Below the pieces are notes generated by a model. That model was not told where the DNA came from and did no database searches. It saw only the letters and a program-made list of their open reading frames with translations. The position numbers and the translations under genes are program-made. Positions 30,892 to 41,819 of a DNA stretch of 64,000 nucleotides are shown here, in pieces. Source of the stretch: Leishmania mexicana MHOM/GT/2001/U1103 (lineage: Eukaryota; Euglenozoa; Kinetoplastea; Trypanosomatida; Trypanosomatidae); NCBI RefSeq assembly GCF_000234665.1, contig NC_018322.1, forward strand, positions 562,206-626,205, in the 5' to 3' direction. The stretch's first letter is position 1, and each line of letters starts with the position of its first letter.

Positions 30892-33786
30892 GGCAGCCGG
30901 CCCCGACATCTTCCGCCCTTTCTCTATCTCTCCCCTTCTTTTACCCCCCTCCCCTCTCCTTCTATCTTTGATTCTCTCGCCAGGGACTATATCAACATAT
31001 CTCTATATCTATTTATTTATTATATATATATATATGTGTGTGTGTGTGTCTGTGTGTGTGGTCTACTGGGCTTTTCCTCAATTTCGTTTCGAGCCACGTC
31101 CCCACGCTCACACGCACACCCGCTCGCTCATCTCCCCGCATCCCCAAATTGTTTTTCCCGTTGTCTCTTGTTTTTTTCTCCTTTGCTTTTTTTTCTCGTT
31201 CGTCAATTTCCCCTTCGCTTTCGTGTTGGCATTTCCCTTCTCCTCCGTCCCCATCCCGTGCGACCGGAGTCTCTTCTCGTTGCCGTCCACGTGTGCATCT
31301 CCAGCCTCACTGATACTCGCATGCATCATCCCCAACACATGCCTACACACAGCTTCGCCTAGCCCAGTCGGTTTCTCCCTATCCTTCCCTTTTCCCGTCA
31401 ACACTCACTTGCACACGCTTTCCTTTTTGTCTGTTTCGCGAGAATGGTAACACTGGAGGTACACACGAGACAACAGACACCAGTTGTGTCCGTCGTTGTC
31501 TCTTCATCCTGCGCTTACGGCTTTCTCTTTTTCTCTCTCCTCATCGTGATTGTCGTCGGCATCGCCCAACAGTTCGCGCTTTCTCTCTCTCCCTCCCTCC
31601 CTCCCTCTCTCTCCAACGTCCGCCTCCCGCTGAACGACACCGAGTGTCCTCACCTCTCACAACTCCTCCCGTTGAGTACACGCAACTGTTTTGTTCGTCG
31701 ATTTCTTTTGATTTTTTTTTCATTTTAAGTTTTTATCTATGCCTTTGTTTTCCGAGTTACACCTCTGCAAGCGCTTCTTTGTGTGCTTTCTGTTTTCCGG
31801 GATGGCTTCACCTCTCTCCATGTCTTGCTTCGTACCTCTTTCTCTGTGCATGTGTGTGTGTGTGTGTGCGTGCGTGTGTGCGTTGCAGGCAGGCGGCCGC
31901 GTCCTTAAAAAAAAAGAAATTCCTGTCTTCGCTTTGGCTCCGTTTCTTTATTTTTATCCTTTTTTCCCTTTTTGTTTGTCTGGTTCTTGTTGATGTTGCA
32001 TGCTCTGAGCGCTGTTTTCTCTCTCCATCTGTCCGTGTCTCTGTCTGTCTCTCTCCGCCGGTGCGTGTGCGTGTGTGTGTGTGCGCACCACTCGATCCGG
32101 CATCCCTGACCTCTCTCTCTCCCTCTCCGTTTTCCTTTCCTTTTTTTTTGGACTCTCGCATTGCTCCCTCTTCTCCCTGTCTTTCCTCCCCATACAACGT
32201 AACTTCTCTCTCATCTCCATGTGCTCTTCTATCATCCCTTTCTTTCTAACGTAGACATACATGCGCTCACGAAGTCTTCTAGTTGCCTATCCATCGCCCC
32301 CCTCCCCCTCCCTTCCTCCATCTCTACTGTGTATGTCTCTCTCCCTCGGTCTGCGTTGGGTCTGTCTGTGTTTCCATGTCTTTGTCTGCATGTGTGTAGG
32401 TGCCGTGATTTGTATCAGTGTCTCTATTTACGTTGTTTCGTTCATCACTGCCTGCCTGCCTGTCGGTCTCTCGCAGCACGACGCCATCCTCACTTCCCCC
32501 TCCCCCCCACACTCTCTCTCTCGCATGTGGACTGTTCCGCCACCATACGTAATCCTGTCTGTGTGTCTGTACGGTGCCGCCGGAATCGACATGGGAAACA
32601 AGAAATCGAATGAATCAAAGAAATCTGCGCTTTCAAACGGCGGTGATGATGATAGAGAGAGTCGTCTGCCCGCCTCAGTCGTGCTCTCCTTCTTCCTCTG
32701 GTAGCGGAGTCGTGGAGTTGCCGGTACTGCCGCGCATACACAAATAACAGCCGATGCTCCCCCCTCCCCTCACCCCCAGGAGACCAGGCTAGCTGCACTC
32801 TGCCGGTTCTTGATGGACTTGGCGGCACATTGACAGGGAAAGGAGATGGCAGAGACGGAAGGGAAGATGTACACACACACATGCGCGGATGATGAGGCTG
32901 ATGTGCTGATGTGTTGGTGGAAGGTGCGAACCTCGTCTGGAAGTCTTGCGCTGCCCATCTTTCCGTTTTCCGTTTCTTTTATCCTGTTCGCCATCATCCT
33001 GTGGATGGGTGTGTGTGGGGGGGCAATACATGCCACGCTTCTCTCGTCTCATTGATCGCCTTCCCGCGTGCGTGCTCATCGTGGACGGCTTCGGTGCCTT
33101 CGAGTGCGCTGTGACCCGATGCCATGTGGACACCTCGACAGGCGTTGGCCGAAGGAGACTCGTGAGTGCTGCTCGCCTCTCCTCTGATTGTGGAACGGGA
33201 ACGCTGGCCGATCTGCTATTCTTCTTTCGTTCCCCTCTCTCTCCGCTCCCTCCTCTCCCCTTTCTTTGTCGGCTCACTCTCTGTCGCCGCCTCACGTTTG
33301 GTGCCCTTCACTATCATCATATATATGCGGCCGTCAAGGATAGTACAAGCGAAGGCCTCCGCTGCAGTAGCTTGCTGACGGACACGCGGGCATCAAAGAC
33401 TCTGCCGACGTCGCCACCACACCTTCCTCCCCCTTCCCTTGCACAAAGAGTTTTTTGTGCACACCACCTGAATCGGGAGAGTCGCCTTAGGAACGTAGAG
33501 GACGTCTCCCGCTAGCTTCGAGTGTGAGGGACGCACTGTTGGGCATCTCCTCATACATCAGCCACCATCTTTTTTTTATTTGCGCGTGTTGTCGGCTGCT
33601 TTCAGTTGGTGGTGGTGCGGCGCGACTCCCTCGGCCGCTAGACTCAAAAGCGGCGCGCTATTTCAGTTCTAGCGCTGTTTTGGCGTGTAACTTGCACAGG
33701 TGTACGCCAAAGATGGTAGTGGTCAACGGTTGTACACGGGTAGCTAGTCCACTACAGTAGAAGAGGCACGAAGAGGTCCATTGATA

Positions 33787-33810
33787 CCCCCCCCCCCCCC
33801 ACACACACAC
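33787..33810 (+). repeat. C14 homopolymer plus (AC)5
   Basis: A run of 14 C followed by five AC units. A second C14 run is at 58226-58239. Both are prone to length error in assembly. Confidence 0.9.
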
Positions 33811-34050
33811 ATACAACGACACTTAGATATCTGTACACCCGAAGACGCGCTTTACTCACACGCGGAATATTGATTGCCGGGAGAGGGAGAGGGGGGCTTC
33901 TGCGTGTGCGTGGGCGCATGTGTGTATCTCTGATCGTCTCGCTGCCACTCTTTTGGTACGTGAGAAAAACGGAGAGGTAGGGCCGACGACTGACCGCCTT
34001 GTCGTGCGGGTGATATCGACCCTCTCCTGCTGCTGCAGCCGATAATCGCA

Positions 34051-37000
34051 ATGGAGGCAGGGCGCCACTACGAGGTACTGTGCATTGCCAACTTCAGCTC
34101 TGCCGAGGAGGTGCGCCTAGCGTACAAGTCGCTTGCCCTCAAGTACCACCCCGACAAGAACTTGGGCGACCCGACAGCGGCGGAGCGCTTCCGCGCAGTG
34201 TGCCGCGCTTACGAAGTGCTTTCAAGTGAAGAGACGAAAGGCAAGTACGACCTCGCGCTGCGTGCTGCCCTATCCGAGTATGGCCAGCGCGCTGGTAGCA
34301 AAACCGGCGGCCACGGAGGCGCCAATCCGTACTCCATGAAGGCCCCCTCTATGTCGGATATTTACAGAGATCTGTACCAGCGACAAGCCGCGCGGGCTAG
34401 CACACGGAACCGCACCTCGTCGGCGCCGCCGCAAAGTGGCAAGGCATCTACCTCGCAGTACACCAAGGCGCAGCAGGAGCATTTTCGCAAGCGAGAGAGG
34501 GAGCGGCAACAGGAGCTGCGCCGTCAGAGGGAGAGGGAGAGGAAGGAGCAGCGTGATCGAGAGCGGGAGGCGCTGCGCAGGGAGCAAGAGCGGCAAGAAG
34601 AGCTGCTTCAGCAGCGGTGGCGCCTGCAGCAGCAGCAACAGAAGGTGTACCCCACGCGTGGATCAACACGCATCACAACCACAGCTGCCGCTGCATCACC
34701 GTCGACCGGCACAACTAGCGACTCCACAGCCCACATCGACGACGGTAACGGCATCTCACCTCGCATGCAGCGCGTATCCCCACGCGTGAAGACGGAAGGG
34801 GTGCGTAGCGGCATTGAAAGCCATGCGCCGAACACGGTGCTCCTTGGCACGCCGGCGCGGCTGGCAATGTTGGCCCGCAACGGAGTCGCTACCGCACTGC
34901 GCACGTTCCGGACGTGCTCGCCATTATCTCTGTCGCCACGGCCGTCCGCCAAGCCTCGCTCTGCCGAGGCCGGCGCGCCTGATGAGCCGTCGTCGTCATT
35001 CGCGTGGCGGGAGGAGGAGACGACGGACGTTGACGCGGTGGAGGGTGAGTTGTCTACAGGCTGGCACACGCCCCTCAACGCACTCGAGAACAGCGGTGAC
35101 CTGGAGGAGGGAGCGGCGCCCTCCAGCAGTTACAGCAGCTGTGCCGGCTCACCTATTGCTGCCGAGGAGCAGGTGATGGCGCAGTCGGCAAGCGTACCTC
35201 GGGACTTCTGCAGGGGGAGCGCGCCGCTTTCGCGACCTGCATCTGGCGTTGCAAGCGCCAGTGGTGTAGATGCACGGCCGGCGGCGTCCGCTCAGCCGAG
35301 CACTCGCAACACGCACACCACGTCGGAGGACGGTAGCGAAGATGGCACTGCAGCTGGCTGCGGACACGACAGTCATCGTACGCCGTCCTCGTACCGTCTG
35401 GGGACGCGCAACACGACTGTGAACCGAGTCACGGTGCCGTCCGCGTCTCCCACGTCCACAACGCCACGCCACTGGGGAACGCCTCGCAGCTTCACAAACT
35501 TCCACGGAGCAGCGTCAGCGTCAGCGTCATCGGCTTCCTTGGCAGCGTCGCCGTGGAGTCAGACAATCACTCCGCATTGTAGCAGCAGTGCACATGTGGC
35601 CGCGAACGGCCGCAGTCATAGCTTGTCTGCCGGGACAGCATCGACCAGGGCCAGAGCGAGTCACACCTTGCCCAAGAGCAGCAGCATCAACGGCGCCACC
35701 CGCCACAGCAGCCCCCTTCATGCCTCCTTCCTTCACCGAGTGCGTCCCATATCCAGTTTGGCGGACAAGGACAAAGAGGTGCTAGACAAGAGGCGGCGAG
35801 AGCGACTGGCGAAGGAGAAGGAGAGGCAGCGGTCAGCTCGACTCGCTGAGGAGGAGCGCCAGTTCCGTCGACTCGCTCGCGCGGCAAAGTATCATCGTGA
35901 GAACGCTGCCGCCACCTCTGCCGCCGCAGCAGCAGAGGAGCCGCTGCCCTTTGAGAAAGAGCTGGAGTACCTCCTGCATGACGAGGCGAGTGAGCGGGAG
36001 CAGCTGATCGAGCGAGAGGAACAGCTCGCGTGGCGCCGCCTACATCGCCAACAAGCGAAAGTTATTCAGGCTGTCCTGGTGCGACGCCGCCTCGCCGCGG
36101 CCACGACGGAGGAGATGGCGTGGCGCAACGGTTTGCTGCAAGCGTGCCGGGTAGAGCGCGACCGCTACTTCTTGTGCTTCTACGAGCGACTCGACCGCCT
36201 GTATCTTGAGGGCCGCGAGGGGCGTGATAGGCGTCAGTTGGTTGAGCGTGAGGCAGCTGACAGGTACCATGTACGTCGGGCCTCGCAGCGACGCTTCTCT
36301 ATGGCAACTGAGGAGGCGTCGCAGCGGCACCAGTTCTCCGGTAGCGCCATGCAGGCGGTTCTTGGCCAGGGCATCCCGGTCGCAGAGGCGGTAGATCGCG
36401 CTTCCGCCCTCACCGCGGAGGCAAAGACTCGCCACAGCACTTTCTCCAGCGTTTACGATGATGCTGCTCAGTTCGAGCATCGGTGTGATGTCGGCGTGAG
36501 GCTCACGGAGAACCATCCGTGGCATCAGCAACATTCGGAACACCAGCAGCAGCACCCGGACGAGTGGCTGCCCCCCGCGACACTCGCCGCTCAGACCACT
36601 AGTGCACTGAACGTGAAGAGAGGCTGCGCCAAGAGCGCTGCCAGCTCCACTGCCGTGACGGATATCTCTACGACTGGGTATCCGGAGTCTTTCCTTTCGG
36701 CGACCGGCACGCCGAAGGCGGCGTCCGCGATGGCGGACAGGCTGTCGGGCAGTAGTGCCTTCGCAAAGGCATCTGAGCAAGCGAGTCCGTACGTATCCTC
36801 CAAGAAATACAGCTCGGTAGCCTCCTCGAACAGCACAGATTCCCCTGCCATCACCTTCACCACCTCCAGCAATGGCGAGACAAAGATGTGGCTGACTGGA
36901 GCGGAGCGGCGCCTACTGATGCTCGTCAGAGACGAGTCTCGCCAACGTAGTCTGCTTGTGAAGCAGCAGCAGCGAGAGGAGGTGGCGCTGCGTCGTCGGC

Positions 37001-37422
37001 GCGCCACGGCCCTACACTGTGTCTTTGCCAAGGAGAAGGAAAGTTCTGTCAAGCGTGCGCAGCGTTGTGCCCTGGTGGAGGTAACTGCGCTCAAGGCGCA
37101 GCTACGGACGTTGCAGCGGCAAACGAGACCCTCCTTGTCTCCACGCAGCATCGAGGACGGCTCCTCTGCCGCAGCCACCAGCGCAGCTTCCGGTTCCCCT
37201 GCCAATTCCGTATCCGTATCGTCGAGGATGGAGTCCTTGGCAGTGTCGCGTCATGGCTCGCCACTGCCTTTGCTGCCTCAGCCCACCTCCGAAGCCGCTG
37301 CCGCAGCGTGTGCATCATCGCCCAACACGGCGCGTGCGCTTTCGGTTGCGAGTATCTTCACGACCGCGGCGGCGCTGAGCGGCTGGACGGCATTGCCAGA
37401 CTCAGATGGGGAGGAGGATTAG
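34051..37422 (+). CDS. Large J-domain (DnaJ/HSP40-type) protein
   Basis: 1123 residues. The first ~70 residues are a J domain: HYEVLCIANFSSAEEVRLAY, then LALKYHPDKN with the catalytic HPD at 33-35, and FRAVCRAYEVLSSEETKGKYD closing the fourth helix. There is no Gly/Phe region, no zinc-finger domain and no C-terminal substrate-binding domain, so this is a class III J protein. It should stimulate the ATPase of an HSP70 partner at a site set by its other regions. A charged Arg/Glu/Gln coiled coil follows (about 135-200), then long Ser/Thr/Pro-rich disorder (200-560), a second basic coiled coil (about 575-690 and on to 780), more disorder and a final helical segment near 960-1030. No signal peptide or membrane segment is seen. 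The start is the first ATG and places the J domain directly at the N-terminus. Confidence 0.9.
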   Translation: MEAGRHYEVLCIANFSSAEEVRLAYKSLALKYHPDKNLGDPTAAERFRAVCRAYEVLSSEETKGKYDLALRAALSEYGQRAGSKTGGHGGANPYSMKAPSMSDIYRDLYQRQAARASTRNRTSSAPPQSGKASTSQYTKAQQEHFRKRERERQQELRRQRERERKEQRDREREALRREQERQEELLQQRWRLQQQQQKVYPTRGSTRITTTAAAASPSTGTTSDSTAHIDDGNGISPRMQRVSPRVKTEGVRSGIESHAPNTVLLGTPARLAMLARNGVATALRTFRTCSPLSLSPRPSAKPRSAEAGAPDEPSSSFAWREEETTDVDAVEGELSTGWHTPLNALENSGDLEEGAAPSSSYSSCAGSPIAAEEQVMAQSASVPRDFCRGSAPLSRPASGVASASGVDARPAASAQPSTRNTHTTSEDGSEDGTAAGCGHDSHRTPSSYRLGTRNTTVNRVTVPSASPTSTTPRHWGTPRSFTNFHGAASASASSASLAASPWSQTITPHCSSSAHVAANGRSHSLSAGTASTRARASHTLPKSSSINGATRHSSPLHASFLHRVRPISSLADKDKEVLDKRRRERLAKEKERQRSARLAEEERQFRRLARAAKYHRENAAATSAAAAAEEPLPFEKELEYLLHDEASEREQLIEREEQLAWRRLHRQQAKVIQAVLVRRRLAAATTEEMAWRNGLLQACRVERDRYFLCFYERLDRLYLEGREGRDRRQLVEREAADRYHVRRASQRRFSMATEEASQRHQFSGSAMQAVLGQGIPVAEAVDRASALTAEAKTRHSTFSSVYDDAAQFEHRCDVGVRLTENHPWHQQHSEHQQQHPDEWLPPATLAAQTTSALNVKRGCAKSAASSTAVTDISTTGYPESFLSATGTPKAASAMADRLSGSSAFAKASEQASPYVSSKKYSSVASSNSTDSPAITFTTSSNGETKMWLTGAERRLLMLVRDESRQRSLLVKQQQREEVALRRRRATALHCVFAKEKESSVKRAQRCALVEVTALKAQLRTLQRQTRPSLSPRSIEDGSSAAATSAASGSPANSVSVSSRMESLAVSRHGSPLPLLPQPTSEAAAAACASSPNTARALSVASIFTTAAALSGWTALPDSDGEED

Positions 37423-38579
37423 GTACTGCCGGAGGCCGATGCCGTTAACTTGTGCACGTATGACGGCAGCGCGAAGAATGCCTACTCTGAGCTGTTCCCT
37501 TCCTATAGCTTTCTTCTCAAAATTTGTATGTTGGCCGCACCAACACCCCTATCCGCCCATACCCCGACACAAATATTTGGATGCCGCAGACGTGAAGCGT
37601 TGTCCGTTGCTTGGACCTTCTTCACACCCTCTTTTCTGCCTGGCGCTCTTGCCCCCCCCATCTCCCTCCTTCGCTCGCTCGCTCCCCCTTTGTATTTCGT
37701 GTATTGTTCTCTCGCATCTACTTGTGAACACGTTCTCTTCGTTGTTTTCTTCGCTTCGCAGTTTTAGAACTTGTTGTCAGCCGCCTCGACTTTTTTCCTT
37801 GTGTGGTTGTGTGTACGTGCGCCTCCCTCTCCCCCTCCCTCTTCCTCTCCCTCATCGTGCGTGCCGTGTGTCGTACACGCACATGCGTGCCTCGGGACAG
37901 TGTGTTCTCATGCATGCGCGCGCCTGTGTGCATGGCGTGTATGTGTGTGTCGGTTGACGTGTGTGGCGCACTCTCGCCACCGTCATTAGTTTTCTTTTTC
38001 GTCGGCCCATTTTCTCTCTGTCTCTTGAGGTGTCCGCCCTCCCTCCTGTCGCCCGTTGCCTCTGCCAGATGCTCCTCGTCCTCTGTCGGTCGCTCTCCCA
38101 CCCGTTCCCTTCCCGCCGTCGTCGGCCCTCACCCGCCAAGTGCCGCATGTAGGCATTTAGCCGTGCTTGTTCGCTGGCGCACAGCTCCTCTCTGACGGAC
38201 TGCCGTCTCCCGTGCATCTCTCCCACTTCTCTTCGCGTATGTGTGTATGCGTGTGCTGTGCTGTCACAACAGCAGGACGAAACGGCGGAACAAAGTACTC
38301 GAAGGCACCCGCGACACGCACGCACTTCAGCCAAACATGTTGAGAGAGGGGGAGGGGAAGGGGGCAGGCGAGCGCTGAAGACACCTGCAAATCTTTGGGT
38401 GCTCCCTCTCGCGTGTGCTGCGAAGGGGTGTGGGCGGGGAGCACAAAGGTCTGAGCTTCTCCTATACTCGCCTGGCGCAGCATTCTACTTTTCAGCGACT
38501 GTGTGTGTGTGTGCGTGTGCGTATGGAGGGGAGGGAAGGGGACGCGAGGGCGAGCACATCTTTTTTTCCTTACTTGTTA

Positions 38580-38939
38580 CCTTCATAATGCCGGCCACCA
38601 CACGCTGGTGTCATGGTCCAGTGCCCACTCGTCGTGATACTGCCGAGGCCCTGCAGCGGCTGCCCTCTGGTGCGGCTGCGGGGTCTCTGGCATCGGCGGA
38701 CAGGGCTCGGCTGGCGCTGTGCCGAGGAGACGTATAGTCGTGCTCACGCCTGGACCAGTCCACTGCGAGTCCTGCCCGCGTGTTCCGCAAGTGCACGCAT
38801 CCACCTGCTGCTTCTCCTGCTATCACTGCGCTGCGGTGATGTCGGGCGTAGTTCTGGGCCTCGGCTGCTCTGTGTGCAGTAGAACGGCAGTGGGCTGAAC
38901 GACGCTGAGCGACGTTGGCTGACCCGGCTGCTTGACATC
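38580..38939 (+). mobile_element. SIDER-like retroposon segment, copy 1 (sense)
   Basis: 360 bases are nearly identical to the reverse complement of 54181-54550: by eye I count about six mismatches and one 10-base indel. The + strand begins with a CCGGCCACC...GGTGTCATGG segment that resembles, from memory, the conserved ~79-bp 5' hallmark (Pr77) shared by trypanosomatid retroposons such as L1Tc, ingi and SIDER. With that polarity this copy lies in sense in the 3' untranslated region of the J-protein gene. SIDER2 copies in 3' UTRs are known to destabilise mRNA in Leishmania. It has no coding capacity; minus-strand frames are incidental. The right-hand boundary is where similarity to the other copy ends. 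Confidence 0.7.
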
Positions 38940-39360
38940 GCCGCCGTGCGATAGCGATGGGTGGGCTGCGGTTGTGTGTGCACAGGCGCTGACTGGTTCG
39001 TGGTGGGGCGGAGGCTTTCCTATTGCAATAAAGAGAATCTCCACCTCCTCTTTCCCCACCCACCTTCCGGAGAAGCGCTCCACGCGCACCGGAGTCGGTG
39101 GGCCTGCATGTGGGCCAGCATGCGCATCGCCTCATGTATTCGTCTCTCTTCTTATGGTCTAATTCTTCCCCACGTTTTTCCCTTTCAACAACGCTGCTCG
39201 ACAACCGCAGCAGTATCTGCGTGTAGTTGCGGGTGTGTCTCTGCGCGAGTGGTTCCTGACCCTGCTCTTCACGCGAGTGTCTCCGGTGCGCCAACGAGGC
39301 AAAACCAAATAGAAGGCGATCGAAAGTCAAGGCGCACAGCCCCTCATCATCTAGCGTTGT

Positions 39361-39453
39361 CATCATCTTCTCCCTCTCGTACCACCTGTGGCTCACGCTG
39401 GCCCTCCTCATCATCTCTTCGTTTATCTGCCCACGCCTCCTCTGCGTACCCAG
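39361..39453 (+). promoter_or_regulatory. Candidate polypyrimidine tract and splice acceptor for the EF-hand gene
   Basis: Interrupted C/T-rich blocks from 39361 to 39450 are followed by AG at 39452-39453, 13 bases before the ATG. Confidence 0.4.
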
Positions 39454-39466
39454 AGACCATCCAAAG

Positions 39467-40156
39467 ATGGGCGGCCGGATCTCGCGCGAGCAGATGAATG
39501 ATTACCGGGAGGTGGTGAAGGATCGCATCTCCGAGGAAGCCATCGGCTTCCTGCACACCCGCTTCATGAAGGCGGCCCCATCTGGGGTCATGACCCCGCT
39601 TCTCTTTAAACAGTACATCGAGAGCGTAGGCGTGTTCAAGAATCGTAGAATCCTTCAAGAGCAGCGCAGGTGGCGGCAGGGAAGCATCTTCGACACGTTA
39701 GGGGCCAGTCGCTACAACGGGGAGAGGCGGCAGGCGGCTGCTGGTGCCAACGGAGACGCGGTAGAGGAGGATGGCATTGATTACTACGATCACCTCTTTC
39801 GCGGGTACGACATCAACAACGAAGGAGTGATAACCTTCAAGAAGTTTCTGATGTACCACGTAGCAGTCGTGTACAGCACCGAAGATTTGTTTTACGTAGT
39901 GTTTAACGCCTACGACGGCGACGGCGACGGCTTCCTGTCACTGGCGGACATCAAGGCTGTCATCACGGCAGCAACGCGCTACGTAGGCGACTACGACGTC
40001 AACGACCGCGAGGTGCGCCGCGTGATTGATGAGGAGGCGCGGCGGCTCATGGGCTTTCTGGACATCCGTAAGCAGGGATACATACAGATGGAGGACATGC
40101 GACTCATCACGCAGAAGTACCCGCAAGTGTTGGAGAAGATGAAGAATTTGATGTGA
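39467..40156 (+). CDS. NCS/recoverin-like EF-hand calcium sensor
   Basis: 229 residues. The N-terminus MGGRIS fits the N-myristoylation pattern (Gly2, Ser6), suggesting membrane anchoring. A recoverin/NCS-like arrangement follows: a degenerate first EF-hand with an APSG core near residue 37, a second loop DINNEGVITFKK near 114, a third and canonical loop DGDGDGFLSLAD near 149, and a fourth degenerate loop DIRKQGYIQMED near 199. Only the third loop has the full Asp-x-Asp-x-Asp-Gly set, with Asp rather than Glu at position 12, so probably one strong calcium site. An insertion with RRWRQGS and an Ala/Gly stretch lies between loops 1 and 2 (about 60-105), and there is a longer helix between loops 3 and 4. 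NCS proteins relay calcium to membrane targets; the partner here is unknown. Other EF-hand families cannot be excluded. Confidence 0.88.
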   Translation: MGGRISREQMNDYREVVKDRISEEAIGFLHTRFMKAAPSGVMTPLLFKQYIESVGVFKNRRILQEQRRWRQGSIFDTLGASRYNGERRQAAAGANGDAVEEDGIDYYDHLFRGYDINNEGVITFKKFLMYHVAVVYSTEDLFYVVFNAYDGDGDGFLSLADIKAVITAATRYVGDYDVNDREVRRVIDEEARRLMGFLDIRKQGYIQMEDMRLITQKYPQVLEKMKNLM

Positions 40157-41025
40157 GGGAGCCAGAGGAGGAGGACGATGTAGCGCGAGGAGTAGTGCTG
40201 CTCGTGGAGGCGTCTTCGTTGCCTTATATATATATATATATTCCTCTTCCTCTCTCTCTCTCGCGTCCCTTTCCCTCTTCCGTGATGACGGACGCGTACG
40301 TTCAAGGTTTTGTTTCTCCGGCGCTTGCCTGCTCCATCACCACACACACACACACGCGCGCAAACTCTTCTCCCCCTTCTCTCTCTGCGCGTGTGCGTGG
40401 CTGCCGCACGCGCCCGCTCGGTTTCATTCTTTCGGTGTTTGTTTCATTTTTTCCCTTGCGTCTCGCCGTGCCGGCGCCATGAATCCCGTCGTTTTTCCTT
40501 CCTGACTTTTATGTCGTTGCTTCAGAAGTAGCGTTGGCCCTCCGCTCTGTGTTGGTGGGCGTGGTCTTGCCGACTGCCATCTTTTCCGCGTGTAGCTCCG
40601 CATTTGTGCAGCTCTGCACGCGAGCTCTGAGGGGAGGCGAGTCACTGATGCCCATCGCGTGGTGCTCTCCCGCGTCTTTTGCTTTGCTGTATGTACGTCT
40701 CTCTCTCTCCATCGTTACCTTTCGTAACTCGGGCAGCGTGTGGTGCTTAGGTCATTCTTCTAGTTTCTCCGGTTTTTGCAAGGAGCACGCGTGCGTGCAA
40801 GCGGAAGGAACAGCGTGCCGCTTTCTCTCTCTGTCTCGTGAGCCGCAGCAGATTGCCCACGGCGTGTAACCCCTTTCTCTTCAGCTCAGGACGCTGCTGT
40901 TCCACATGCAGACACAGGAGGAACACTCGAAGAACGAACGACAGCAACTGAGTACATGGATGGGGACTGCTCAAGGTCTTGGAAGAGCCCCACTCCTCCT
41001 GCTGTCCACGGCGCATCCGCTCTCT

Positions 41026-41372
41026 CCCAATGAAGAGTGACCAAGTAGACAGATGGTGGCCTGCGTGTATGTGTGCGTCGTTCTCCTTTTGTGTGAGCGT
41101 CCGTCTCTTGTCAGTGATCGGTGCCACACTAGCTTTCCCCCTTGTACCAGGATTCCGTTGCCAGGGCCGGAGGAGTTGGATGTCGAGTGGGGACGGGAGA
41201 CAGTCGACACTGCACGGGCGCTCTGTACTCGTGAGTGCTTTTGGAAAGCTTGCTGTGCTTTCCTTGAAGTTTAGCGCGCATGAATGGCTGCAAGCAAGCA
41301 CTGAGCCTGCAGGTTTAGTCGTCCTCTTCCTCCTTGCGCTCCTCCCTTCTCTCTCACCCTCCTTGTCTTGTA
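41026..41372 (+). repeat. Left copy of an exact 347-bp duplication abutting a gap
   Basis: Identical base for base to 41473-41819. It ends exactly at the first N of the gap, so it looks like the end of one contig. Confidence 0.95.
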
Positions 41373-41472
41373 NNNNNNNNNNNNNNNNNNNNNNNNNNNN
41401 NNNNNNNNNNNNNNNNNNNNNNNNNNNNNNNNNNNNNNNNNNNNNNNNNNNNNNNNNNNNNNNNNNNNNNNN
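41373..41472. other. Assembly gap of exactly 100 N, probably false
   Basis: A placeholder-size gap whose left flank (347 bases) equals its right flank. The two contigs overlap and should be merged, which would remove 447 bases. Confidence 0.95.
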
Positions 41473-41819
41473 CCCAATGAAGAGTGACCAAGTAGACAGA
41501 TGGTGGCCTGCGTGTATGTGTGCGTCGTTCTCCTTTTGTGTGAGCGTCCGTCTCTTGTCAGTGATCGGTGCCACACTAGCTTTCCCCCTTGTACCAGGAT
41601 TCCGTTGCCAGGGCCGGAGGAGTTGGATGTCGAGTGGGGACGGGAGACAGTCGACACTGCACGGGCGCTCTGTACTCGTGAGTGCTTTTGGAAAGCTTGC
41701 TGTGCTTTCCTTGAAGTTTAGCGCGCATGAATGGCTGCAAGCAAGCACTGAGCCTGCAGGTTTAGTCGTCCTCTTCCTCCTTGCGCTCCTCCCTTCTCTC
41801 TCACCCTCCTTGTCTTGTA
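41473..41819 (+). repeat. Right copy of the exact 347-bp duplication abutting a gap
   Basis: Begins at the first base after the gap and matches 41026-41372 throughout. Confidence 0.95.

Larger units (their letters stand above)
23347..34050 (+). other. 10.7-kb region without a supportable gene
   Basis: This is by far the longest gene-free stretch in the window. It contains (TG)n at 24831-24852, purine-rich blocks (25100-25660), a GC-rich retroposon-like island (26530-27818), a (TAT)n/TTA block near 29050-29067, a perfect hairpin (29940-29985), a G-rich run (30831-30891), a (TA)n/(TG)n tract (31004-31060), and long T/C blocks. Frames up to about 320 codons here translate simple repeats on one strand or the other and show no domain. 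Both flanking genes point the same way, so it is not a strand-switch region. Confidence 0.55.
37423..39466 (+). other. 2.0-kb spacer between the J protein and the EF-hand gene
   Basis: No gene is supported. C/T- and TG-rich sequence to about 38579, the SIDER-like repeat at 38580-38939, then mixed sequence and a pyrimidine tract (39361-39450) leading to the EF-hand gene. Confidence 0.5.
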
